Part shown: positions 35,660 through 43,723 of the stretch, in pieces | Numbering within the stretch: the stretch's first letter is position 1 | Layout: each line of letters opens with the position of its first letter | DNA from: Candidatus Abyssobacteria bacterium SURF_5 | GTDB lineage: Bacteria; Abyssobacteria; SURF-5 | NCBI GenBank assembly: GCA_003598085.1 | Contig: QZKU01000026.1 | Coordinates: 1-64,000 of the forward strand | Direction of reading: 5' to 3' | Length of the DNA: 64,000 nt | Program-made: the position numbers and the translations under genes | The notes under the pieces: model-generated | Seen by the model: only the letters and a program-made list of their open reading frames with translations | Told to the model about the DNA's origin: nothing | Database searches by the model: none

Positions 35660-36700
35660 TTACCGCCGGTACTTTACCTTCCCTGTCCCCGAAACTATTC
35701 GCCCGATAGTCCAAACGGTCTCGCCTTGTGCGTCCAGATATGAAAGCGTTTCTTCCTCGTCGGCGGGCGATACAATAACGACCATGCCGACGCCCATGTT
35801 GAACGTGCGCAGCATTTCGCCCTCATCGATATCGCCTTCCTGCTGGATGAATTGAAATATCGAGAGCGGCCTCAACGATGCCATATTTATTTCCGCATCG
35901 ACCGCCTTCGGCAGCACCCGAGGCACATTATCGGTCAATCCGCCGCCGGTGATATGCGCCATCCCTCGAATCAGATTCTTATCGAGAAGCCCGCGCACCG
36001 CCCGCGCATAACAGCGGTGGGGCTCGAGCAACTCGTCCGCCAGCGTCTTCCCGAGCGCATCCACTCTTTGATCCAGTCGATACCTTCCCGAATCCACCAG
36101 CAGCTTGCGCACCAGCGAATATCCGTTGGTATGGAGGCCCGAAGACTGCACTGCAACTATCACGTCGTCCTTTCGGATGGCTGAGCCGTCAATGATCTTA
36201 TGCTTATCGACAACCCCAATGATCGTTCCGGCCAGGTCATACTCGCCCGGCTGGTAAAAATCGGGCATCTCGGCTGTCTCGCCGCCGATCAGCGAACATC
36301 CCGCCGCCCGGCAGCCTTCCGCCAACCCTGAGATCACCTGCTCGGCAATATCGACATCGAGCTTGCCCATCGCGAGGTAATCCAGGAAAAATAAGGCCTC
36401 CGCCCCCTGCATCAAAATGTCGTTCACGCAATGAGAAACCAGATCGATTCCGACAGTATTATGCCGGCCGGTCACAAATGCGATCTTCAGCTTTGTGCCG
36501 ACTCCGTCAACACTCGAAACAAGAATGGGCTCCCGATAGCGCGCGCTGTCAAACCGGAACAGGCCGCCGAACAATCCGATATCCTGCACCACGTTCGCGG
36601 AAAACGTCGAGCGCGCAAGCGGAACGATACGCCGCTTCAGCGAGCTTGCGGCTTCGATGTCGACTCCGGCTTGCTTATAGGTGAACGGTTCTTGTGTCAT
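35660..36700 (-). CDS. purM: AIR synthetase
   Basis: Phosphoribosylformylglycinamidine cyclo-ligase, which closes the imidazole ring using ATP. The 346-residue protein has SSVDGVGTKLKIA, IGGETAEMPDFY, SSGLHTNGYSL and HITGGGLTDNVPR, all standard. Its ATG overlaps the purF stop (ATGA), and its stop lies two bases before the proposed purL GTG. Confidence 0.97.
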   Translation of the reverse strand: MTQEPFTYKQAGVDIEAASSLKRRIVPLARSTFSANVVQDIGLFGGLFRFDSARYREPILVSSVDGVGTKLKIAFVTGRHNTVGIDLVSHCVNDILMQGAEALFFLDYLAMGKLDVDIAEQVISGLAEGCRAAGCSLIGGETAEMPDFYQPGEYDLAGTIIGVVDKHKIIDGSAIRKDDVIVAVQSSGLHTNGYSLVRKLLVDSGRYRLDQRVDALGKTLADELLEPHRCYARAVRGLLDKNLIRGMAHITGGGLTDNVPRVLPKAVDAEINMASLRPLSIFQFIQQEGDIDEGEMLRTFNMGVGMVVIVSPADEEETLSYLDAQGETVWTIGRIVSGTGKVKYRR

Positions 36701-38166
36701 GTCAGGTTGATGGTTACCGGATTCCGCTTGCGGTCGAGATAATATTTGTCAAAGTCCACCTTCAGGCTGATCGGATATCGGCCGGAAAAGCAGGCGATGC
36801 AGTATTTGTTCCAGTCGCCGCCCGCAGCCTCTATCAGGCCTTCCTTGCTGAGGTAGTGAAGCGAGTCCACACGGAGATACTTCCGAATTTCTTCAAGGTT
36901 GTGGCTGGAAGCTATCAGTTCCTTCCGGGTAGGCGTATCGATCCCGTAAAAGCAGGGATGCGTAATCGGGGGCGAGCTGATACGCATATGAATCTCTTTT
37001 GCGCCCGCATTGCGGATCATCTTGACGATCTTTCGACTGGTGGTCCCGCGCACGATGGAATCGTCCACGACGACCACGCGCTTTCCTCTCAGCGCCCCTT
37101 TGAGCGCATTATATTTGATCTTGGCGCCGAAATCGCGGATCGTCTGCGACGGCTCGATAAAGGTGCGCCCGATATAATGATTCCGTATCAAACCCATGAC
37201 AAACGGGATACCCGATTCATGCGAGTAGCCGATGGCGGCGGCATTGGAAGAGTCAGGCACCGGCAGAACCAGGTCGGCCTCGATCGGGTTTTCCCGATAC
37301 AATGTTGCGCCAAGAGCGTGGCGTACGCGTTCAACGTCGTATCCGAATATGACGCTGTCGGGACGAGAAAAATAAATCAGCTCAAAGATGCATAGACCGG
37401 TCCGAGCGGGTTTCGTTCCACCGATACTCATCGAATGAACACCCGAACGATTGATCAGAAGCATCTCTCCCGGCTCGATATCGCGGATATATTTGGCGTC
37501 GACAATATCGAATGCGCAGCTCTCCGAGGCAACCACATGGGCGCCCTTTAGAATGCCGAGACACAGAGGCCTGAACCCATAGGCATCGCGCGCAGCTATC
37601 AGGTTTTCCGTGTCCATCGCAAGAATCGAATAGGCCCCTTTGACCCGCCGCAATGCCTCCGCAAAAGCCGATGGTAAATCATGCTTTCTCGAGCGCGCCA
37701 CCAGATGTACAATCACTTCACTGTCGCTCGTGGATTGAAAGATCGAGCCCTTCCCTTCAAGTTCCGAACGCAAAACGCGCGCATTCACAAGATTGCCATT
37801 ATGCGCAACCGCTAGCGGGCCTTTCGCGTAATCCACCAGTATCGGTTGCGCATTTTTCAGAAGGCTTGAGCCGGCAGTGGAATAACGTACGTGGCCGATG
37901 GCTGTGTCGCCGGGAAGGCTGTCCAGGGTGTCTTTCTTGAAAACATCATAAACCATTCCCATTGCGCGGTGACTGTGGAGGCGATGTTCATGCGCCGAAA
38001 CGATGCCGGCGCTTTCCTGACCGCGATGCTGCAGCGCGTACAGCCCGAGATAAGCAATTCTCGCGGCTTCCGGATGGCCGAAAACGCCGAAGATGCCGCA
38101 CTCATGCTTCAAAAACTCGGCTTCCGACGCCGCATCAAAGTCACGGGAATCGCGAGAATGTTTCAT
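36697..38166 (-). CDS. purF: glutamine PRPP amidotransferase, 4Fe-4S type
   Basis: Committing enzyme of purine synthesis, making phosphoribosylamine from PRPP and glutamine. Cys23 in ECGIFGVFG should become the N-terminal nucleophile after removal of a 22-residue propeptide; the PRPP loop VVVVDDSIVRGTTS is intact. The cluster cysteines of the B. subtilis-type enzyme are recognisable: GLCIFELIYF, HPCFYGID and CIACFSGRYP (two). Such enzymes are oxygen-labile, matching an anaerobic host. 489 residues; ATGA overlap with purM. Confidence 0.97.
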   Translation of the reverse strand: MKHSRDSRDFDAASEAEFLKHECGIFGVFGHPEAARIAYLGLYALQHRGQESAGIVSAHEHRLHSHRAMGMVYDVFKKDTLDSLPGDTAIGHVRYSTAGSSLLKNAQPILVDYAKGPLAVAHNGNLVNARVLRSELEGKGSIFQSTSDSEVIVHLVARSRKHDLPSAFAEALRRVKGAYSILAMDTENLIAARDAYGFRPLCLGILKGAHVVASESCAFDIVDAKYIRDIEPGEMLLINRSGVHSMSIGGTKPARTGLCIFELIYFSRPDSVIFGYDVERVRHALGATLYRENPIEADLVLPVPDSSNAAAIGYSHESGIPFVMGLIRNHYIGRTFIEPSQTIRDFGAKIKYNALKGALRGKRVVVVDDSIVRGTTSRKIVKMIRNAGAKEIHMRISSPPITHPCFYGIDTPTRKELIASSHNLEEIRKYLRVDSLHYLSKEGLIEAAGGDWNKYCIACFSGRYPISLKVDFDKYYLDRKRNPVTINLT

Positions 38167-38169
38167 GTG

Positions 38170-39072
38170 CTACACGTTCCTTCCCGTCAGCAGCTTAAAT
38201 GCCTGTTTGTATTTTTCTTCCGTTCGCGCCACAACGTCCGGCGGCAACTCCGGCGCCGGCGGAGTCTTGTCCCAATCGAGTGTCTCAAGATAATCACGCA
38301 CGTATTGCTTGTCGAAATTCATCTGCGGTTTCCCCACCTCGTAGCTCTCCGCGAGCCAATACCGGGAGGAATCCGGCGTCAGCAGCTCATCGATCAGCAA
38401 AACGGCGCCGTCATACTCGCCGAACTCGAATTTTGTGTCCGACAGGATTAATCCTCGAGACGCGGCGAACTCGCTTGCCTTCTTGTAAATCAGCACGCTC
38501 TTCTCAGCAAGCAAATTTGCCTTTTCCGGCCCGATTATCTTCTTGGTCTCCGCAAATGAAATGTTGACATCATGACCGCTTTCCGCTTTCGTTGCGGGCG
38601 TGAAAATCGGCTCGGGCAGCTTCTCCGATTCCCGCAATCCGGCGGGGAGCGTGATGCCGCACACGCACTTGCTTTGCTGGTACTCTTTCACCGCCGAACC
38701 CGCCAAATAGCCCCGCACCACGCATTCTATGGGAAAAGGTTTGCTCTTCTTGACGAGCATCGATCGGCCCCGAAGAACATCTGCGTATGGCCGCGTGGCA
38801 CGCGGATATTCATCCACATCGACTGAAAGAACCTGGTTCGGAATGATGTCCTGCACAAAGTCAAACCAGAACTTGGATAACGCGGTCAGCACCTTCCCTT
38901 TATTTGGAATCCCATTGGGAAGAATACAGTCAAACGCCGAAATGCGGTCGGTTGCAACCAGCAGCAGGTGGCCGTCCACCTCGTAGACGTCGCGCACCTT
39001 CCCGCGCCGGTGCAGTTTAAGACCGCTGAAGTCCGTCCGAAGCACAACGGATGAATTCGATTTCTTACGCAC
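38170..39072 (-). CDS. purC: SAICAR synthetase
   Basis: Ligates aspartate to CAIR. The long-type enzyme (300 residues) has KVRDVYEV, TDRISAFDCILPNGIPNKG, ECVVRGYLAGSA and LSDTKFEFG. The GTG start at 39072 has GGCGGG upstream and overlaps the purB stop by 8 bases; purF follows after 3 bases. Confidence 0.96.
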   Translation of the reverse strand: MRKKSNSSVVLRTDFSGLKLHRRGKVRDVYEVDGHLLLVATDRISAFDCILPNGIPNKGKVLTALSKFWFDFVQDIIPNQVLSVDVDEYPRATRPYADVLRGRSMLVKKSKPFPIECVVRGYLAGSAVKEYQQSKCVCGITLPAGLRESEKLPEPIFTPATKAESGHDVNISFAETKKIIGPEKANLLAEKSVLIYKKASEFAASRGLILSDTKFEFGEYDGAVLLIDELLTPDSSRYWLAESYEVGKPQMNFDKQYVRDYLETLDWDKTPPAPELPPDVVARTEEKYKQAFKLLTGRNV

Positions 39073-40366
39073 TGTTCAAGCCCGCCCTTTGAAAGATTTG
39101 ATCAACGAACCGAAGGTGATGCTGCAAATCAAAGCACTCGTCCAATTCTTGCTCCGAAAGGCGCGACATGATATCGCGGTCCGCAAGGAGCGCCCGGCGG
39201 AAATCCATGCCCTCCGCCCATACCTTCATCGCGTTCCGCTGGACCAATCCGTACGCCTCTTCCCGCGTCAGCCCCTTCCCCACCAGTTCCAGAAGGATGC
39301 GTTCGGAAAAAAACATTCCCTTGGTCTTCTCAAGATTCGCGCGCATGTTGTCGGGATAAACCAGCAGCTTTTTTATGATGCCTGTGAACCGCGCAAGCAG
39401 ATAGTCAATCAGGATGCAGCTGTCCGGAATGATGACGCGCTCGACCGAAGAATGCGAGATGTCGCGCTCGTGCCAGAGCGCTATGTTTTCAAGCGCCGCC
39501 ATCGCATTGGCGCGGACGACGCGAGCCAGCCCCGAAATCTGCTCGCACCGGATCGGGTTGCGCTTGTGCGGCATCGCAGATGACCCTTTCTGGCCCTTCT
39601 CGAAATACTCTTCCGCCTCCAGAATCTCCGTACGCTGAAGACTCCTGACCTCGGTGGCGAATTTATCGAGAGAACTTGCAATCAAAGCGAGAGCCGTCAT
39701 GAAGTCCGCATGCCGGTCGCGTTGAATGATCTGCGTGCTCACCTGCGCCGCTTTCAATCCCAGCTTGTCGCAGACATATTGCTCGACGCGCGGGTCCGAA
39801 TGAGCGAACGTGCCGACCGCGCCGGATACCTTCCCGACGCTAATGACCTGCTTCGCCCGCTCCATCCGCTCGAGATTCCGCTGAGTCTCGGTGTACCAGA
39901 GCGCCATCTTGAGGCCGAACGTGATCGGCTCCGCGTGCACGCCATGCGATCGCCCGATCATAACCGTATTCTTGTGCTCGAGCGCTCGTTCCTTCAGTAC
40001 GCCGAGCAGATCGTTCAAATCGCGGATGACGAGGTCGCTCGCCTCGCGCAGGTTCACCGCGAGCGCCGTATCCAGCATGTCGGAGGACGTGAGCCCGAAG
40101 TGCATGAACCTTGAATCCGGCCCGACATGCTCTCCAACAGCGGTGAGAAACGCAATGACGTCATGCTTCGTTACATCCTCAATCTCGGCCACTCGCTCAG
40201 CCGAAAAATTCGCTTTCTCTTTTATGGTCGCCAGCGCCTGGGCCGGTATCTTGCCAAGCTGCGCCCACGCCTCGCACGCCAGAAGCTCCACCCGGAGCCA
40301 CGTGCGCAGCTTGTGCTCTTCAGTCCAAATGCCGGCCATCTCCGGCCGGGAATACCGTGGTATCAT
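39065..40366 (-). CDS. purB: adenylosuccinate lyase
   Basis: Removes fumarate from SAICAR and from adenylosuccinate. The fumarase/aspartase signature GSSAMPHKRNP holds the catalytic loop serine, and TSSDMLDTA and GRSHGVHAEP are present. 433 residues. First gene of the purine-tryptophan string, with a candidate promoter about 85-115 bases upstream. Confidence 0.97.
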   Translation of the reverse strand: MIPRYSRPEMAGIWTEEHKLRTWLRVELLACEAWAQLGKIPAQALATIKEKANFSAERVAEIEDVTKHDVIAFLTAVGEHVGPDSRFMHFGLTSSDMLDTALAVNLREASDLVIRDLNDLLGVLKERALEHKNTVMIGRSHGVHAEPITFGLKMALWYTETQRNLERMERAKQVISVGKVSGAVGTFAHSDPRVEQYVCDKLGLKAAQVSTQIIQRDRHADFMTALALIASSLDKFATEVRSLQRTEILEAEEYFEKGQKGSSAMPHKRNPIRCEQISGLARVVRANAMAALENIALWHERDISHSSVERVIIPDSCILIDYLLARFTGIIKKLLVYPDNMRANLEKTKGMFFSERILLELVGKGLTREEAYGLVQRNAMKVWAEGMDFRRALLADRDIMSRLSEQELDECFDLQHHLRFVDQIFQRAGLNSA

Positions 40367-40381
40367 CGGTTCAAAAACCTC

Positions 40382-40395
40382 ATCCGTTCACGGAT
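40382..40395. repeat. perfect inverted repeat in the purB leader
   Basis: ATCCGT-TC-ACGGAT, a perfect 6-bp palindrome with a 2-base centre, between the predicted transcription start and the purB ATG. It could be an operator or a small hairpin; no riboswitch-type purine aptamer is recognisable in this roughly 80-base leader. Confidence 0.3.
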
Positions 40396-40451
40396 TGCAA
40401 CTTGCTGGGATTGGTAGGTTTGCATACGGCCTGAACGGGAATGACATCTGT

Positions 40452-40481
40452 ATGATAACAGGTTCGTTCTTCCTGAGTCAA
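40452..40481 (-). promoter_or_regulatory. candidate promoter of the pur-trp gene string
   Basis: Read on the minus strand: TTGACT (40481-40476), 18 bases, TATCAT (40457-40452). It overlaps the last codons of the plsC-like gene and would start transcription near 40445, about 80 bases before purB. It is the only good promoter-like match I found ahead of this string. Confidence 0.5.
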
Positions 40482-41281
40482 GCTTCTTTCAGGGGCGGGT
40501 TCCCCTTGGCTTCCTTCATCTCCAGCATCGCGCGGCGAACCCGTTCCATCAATTCATTTCTGCTCTCATACGTGTATTGTGACGCGTCAATCGGTTCGCC
40601 AAAGATCACCCTCACGCGCCCCGGACGAATGCGCCACGTCGTCTTCGGCAGTACATGGTACGTCCCCTCGATGACAACCGGAATCACCGAGACCCCCGCT
40701 TTCACTGCAAGCACGAACCCGCCTTTCTTGTATGAACCGAGGCTGCCGTCTGGGCTGCGGGTGCCTTCCGGAAAAATGAGGAGCGGCATTCCCGCCCGTA
40801 CCATTTCTGCTGCGCGATCAAGGCTGCTGAACGCCTGGGCCCGGTCGCCGCGGTCAATGCTGACATACCCGGCCGCACTCATAATCCAGCCGAAGATCGG
40901 GATTTTAAACAGGCTTTTTTTGGCGACGATCCGGAATTGCTGCCGGACTTCCTTTATCAGGACGGGAATATCAAAGTGGCTGTTATGGGTGGACATGATG
41001 ATAAAGGAGCCGCCGGGCGGGATGTTCTCGCCCCCCCTTGTGTCTACTTTGACGCCGCATGTCCATAACAATAGCCGCGCCCACGTCGCGATGAACCAGT
41101 AGCTGGCGTTGCCTTTCGGGTTGATTAGAGCGAAAAGCAGGCAAGGAATTCCGAGTATTGTTGTATACAGGCCGATGAGGAAGACATACATCGCGGCCTG
41201 CGCGATTCCGGTGCGCATACCCCGATCCACATCTGCGGCAGCGCCTGCGGAATGACTCAATAGACCTCCTTCTTCCTCCAT
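40478..41281 (-). CDS. 1-acyl-glycerol-3-phosphate acyltransferase (PlsC family)
   Basis: Membrane-bound acyltransferase making phosphatidic acid from lysophosphatidic acid. The HX4D catalytic motif is His99-Asp104 (HNSHFD), and FPEGTRS is the acceptor-phosphate motif; one or two N-terminal spans lie at about 28-52. 267 residues. The ATG at 41281 follows GGAGG closely and overlaps the upstream lipoprotein gene by 25 bases; a later Met22 is possible. It ends within the candidate pur promoter. Confidence 0.9.
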   Translation of the reverse strand: MEEEGGLLSHSAGAAADVDRGMRTGIAQAAMYVFLIGLYTTILGIPCLLFALINPKGNASYWFIATWARLLLWTCGVKVDTRGGENIPPGGSFIIMSTHNSHFDIPVLIKEVRQQFRIVAKKSLFKIPIFGWIMSAAGYVSIDRGDRAQAFSSLDRAAEMVRAGMPLLIFPEGTRSPDGSLGSYKKGGFVLAVKAGVSVIPVVIEGTYHVLPKTTWRIRPGRVRVIFGEPIDASQYTYESRNELMERVRRAMLEMKEAKGNPPLKEA

Positions 41282-41742
41282 GATCCTCCGGCGAAAGCGT
41301 AAACGATCTCGCGTTTTGATGAATCCGAGAGAAGGAAATGGCTGTCCTTCCTGCAGTCTTCCCTCGTCGCGCTCTTTCGGGTCAGGTAAATGTTCTCTTT
41401 GAAACTGACGGTCGCAATATACGGCGTATCGACCGAGTTCGTCCGGCGCATGTTGACCGTCGGCTCCTCGCGCTCATGATACACCCGATAATATCTGCCG
41501 CCGCTCTCATACACTTTTACTTTGATCTCGCGCTGATGATACTTGTTGAATTGATTGATTTCCTCGCGGAGCACCTGATCCAATGCTCGTTTGGCGCGGT
41601 CCTCCTCGCTGCACGCGGAAAAGGAAAGCAGGAAATGAATCGCAAGAAGCGAAGGAACAACGACAAAAAACCGTCTTCGCAATTTTTGAAGGGCGTGCTC
41701 CAGCATGCCTGCTTTAACTTCGCTACTGTCTTTCCGCCTCAT
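41257..41742 (-). CDS. predicted lipoprotein of unknown function
   Basis: 161 residues. A basic N-terminus and a hydrophobic segment end in a lipobox-like LSFSAC (Cys44), suggesting lipid anchoring; the rest is a soluble, charged domain without a motif I recognise. The signal would be unusually long from this start, so an internal start (Met13) is possible, but the ATG at 41742 overlaps the upstream stop (ATGA) with GAGGGGAA before it. It sits between the GspF-N-like gene and plsC, probably one operon. Confidence 0.6.
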   Translation of the reverse strand: MRRKDSSEVKAGMLEHALQKLRRRFFVVVPSLLAIHFLLSFSACSEEDRAKRALDQVLREEINQFNKYHQREIKVKVYESGGRYYRVYHEREEPTVNMRRTNSVDTPYIATVSFKENIYLTRKSATREDCRKDSHFLLSDSSKREIVYAFAGGSWRKKEVY

Positions 41743-42440
41743 TTCCCCTCGTCTCCACTCACCAGAATTTCAATCCGCTCATAGAACCGGGTCTTCTTCA
41801 ATTGGAAAGTGCTGGTCTTCTGGGGGTCCGCGCCATAATGTTCCCCGAGATATCCGAGCCGCGCCGTGCCAAAATCTATCTGCTCATCAAACGGGTCCCA
41901 TGCCTTGAAATCCACCCGCACGTTTCCATTCCAATCACGGGAAAATACCGTGAAAAAGAGCTGGTCGTCTTTGACATACACATCTTTAAAAGTGAGCATC
42001 TGGCTCGAACTGCGCATGATGATCTTCGGCTGGGGAGCGGTTATCGCAGTGGCCTTGTCATACACGTAATACAACACGATGATTGCGAGAACGGCGATAA
42101 TTATTCCAAACCCGATGTTTTCCCGGCGCCTCCGCTTCTTTACCTTCGCGATAACATCCGCCCGCCGCCACTCGTCCTCCTCCGCCGCCTCCTCAGTCGC
42201 CGGCTCGGATACCTCGATGAGGCCGTCAACCATCTTCTGGACGTAGTCGTCTCCCAGCTTGCCCGGCGAAGATCCCGAGCTTTCCGCGGAAACAGGTTCC
42301 GTACCGCCTTCGCGAATGTTGATCTTGCTGAATCCGAATTTCTGCAGTTGCGCCTTTACTTCCGCTGCGCTTTCAGCCGACGTCGTCCCGCTTACAGATC
42401 GGCCTTTCCGGTCGACTCCCTCATAAGAAAACTCTTTCAC
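41739..42440 (-). CDS. single-pass membrane protein with GspF/PilC N-terminal-like motif
   Basis: 233 residues of unusual layout. Residues 1-44 (FSYEGVDRKGRSVSGTTSAE, then a KAQLQKFGF helix) closely resemble the short leader that precedes the first domain of type II secretion/type IV pilus platform proteins GspF/PilC. There follows an acidic linker (about 45-92), a KKRRRR stop signal, one span (about 109-127) and a C-terminal beta-rich domain of about 100 residues. The four-helix GspF domains are missing. Function unknown; regulation or membrane recruitment of a secretion/pilus-like machine would be speculation. Confidence 0.65.
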   Translation of the reverse strand: MKEFSYEGVDRKGRSVSGTTSAESAAEVKAQLQKFGFSKINIREGGTEPVSAESSGSSPGKLGDDYVQKMVDGLIEVSEPATEEAAEEDEWRRADVIAKVKKRRRRENIGFGIIIAVLAIIVLYYVYDKATAITAPQPKIIMRSSSQMLTFKDVYVKDDQLFFTVFSRDWNGNVRVDFKAWDPFDEQIDFGTARLGYLGEHYGADPQKTSTFQLKKTRFYERIEILVSGDEGK

Positions 42441-42583
42441 AATCGCACTCCGGGACTGCTGGCACGGTCATCATTCGGGCTGGCTTGCTGGATGATACCA
42501 CAACGCTGGAAGGCTGTCAACGAAAGGACGATTTGCCGCGAGATCATGTGCAATTGATTGATATCGCCCGCATTACGGCTCGG

Positions 42584-43531
42584 TCACTGCGTCGTAGAAA
42601 CGGCGAGCATCGGAACAATCCGCGCCTCGTCTACCGGCTTGCCATCCGCAGTATAAGCCAGGGAGCGGCACGAGTTGGCCGAGAATTCCAACACGAGAAC
42701 GACATTGTCCTGATCGTTTCCTCCGGCTAGCATAGGATCGTTCTTCTTCAGATCGCCTTTGTTCAGTTTTCCGCCGCTGCCAGCGGTGAGATAGGTAATG
42801 CCTTTAACCGGATGAAGCCGCTCGTAGATATGATTATGCCCGGATATGACCATGGTTACACCCTGTTCGAGCAGGATGGGTTCGAGCAACGCGGTCAACA
42901 CGGGATCGGCCGGATGGTGCTTCGCGGCCGTGTAAAGTGGATGATGCATCGCAACGACTTTCCACCGCGCGTTGCTTTGGCCGAGCGCCTGCTCGAGCCA
43001 CTGGATCTGTGGGGCATCGTTTTCAATTCCATTGGAATTCAGGAAGAATACTTCTACAAGATTCTCGCCGAACACCTTCGAGTAATACGGGCGGCCGTTC
43101 ATATTGTACTGAGGAAAATACAGCTGATGCTCCTTCATCCCGCGACGCAGGTCATGGTTCCCGAGAATTGCGAAAAATTGCGCGCCTCGCCCGATCAGGG
43201 AAGCGTACGGTATGGTGAATGTCTTCCGGAGGGAGCGGGAAGGCGACCCCCACAGTGGAGTGTTGTCGCCAAGCAAAATGATTCCCTCAAGCGATACCGC
43301 CTGATGTACGCGGTCGAGAAGATGCGCGATTTTCGCCTGGCGCCCGACGCCCGAGCGTACATCTCCCAGCGCCGCTAAATGGATTACTGATTCTCCGGCC
43401 GGCGCCAATTCTTCAATCTCAAATTCTGCAACCGATGACTCCGCGGAGAATCGATCCGATTCGATGACCCCAAAAACAAAGCCAACAACTATCATGAAAA
43501 ACACGAGACACCTCAGAAAACGCTTTTTCAT
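42584..43531 (-). CDS. exported metallophosphoesterase
   Basis: Calcineurin-like phosphoesterase with the full metal-binding set: ALGDVRSG, LGDNTPLW, LGNHDLRRG, MHHPLY and SGHNHIYER. The last ones resemble purple acid phosphatase-like members. Starting at the ATG 43531 (AAGGAAAAGAG upstream) the 315-residue protein begins MKKRFLRCLVFF followed by a hydrophobic stretch, i.e. a signal peptide, so it should act in the periplasm or outside. Longer upstream readings bury this signal and are unlikely. Natural substrate unknown. Confidence 0.85.
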   Translation of the reverse strand: MKKRFLRCLVFFMIVVGFVFGVIESDRFSAESSVAEFEIEELAPAGESVIHLAALGDVRSGVGRQAKIAHLLDRVHQAVSLEGIILLGDNTPLWGSPSRSLRKTFTIPYASLIGRGAQFFAILGNHDLRRGMKEHQLYFPQYNMNGRPYYSKVFGENLVEVFFLNSNGIENDAPQIQWLEQALGQSNARWKVVAMHHPLYTAAKHHPADPVLTALLEPILLEQGVTMVISGHNHIYERLHPVKGITYLTAGSGGKLNKGDLKKNDPMLAGGNDQDNVVLVLEFSANSCRSLAYTADGKPVDEARIVPMLAVSTTQ

Positions 43532-43723
43532 CAGAAACTCTTTTCCTTCTGGCGCTGTAAGTGCTTGAACGCGAGAATGAGCGACGGGGAATCTGGATGC
43601 GCCGGATAACCTTTGCGAATGGCTTCGCACCTGACATATGCTGAATGGCGTGCAGCAGATATGGCTACATAGTCTCCATGTTATCACAGTTCACGGAATG
43701 ATGACAATGGGGTGTCGCCGAAT

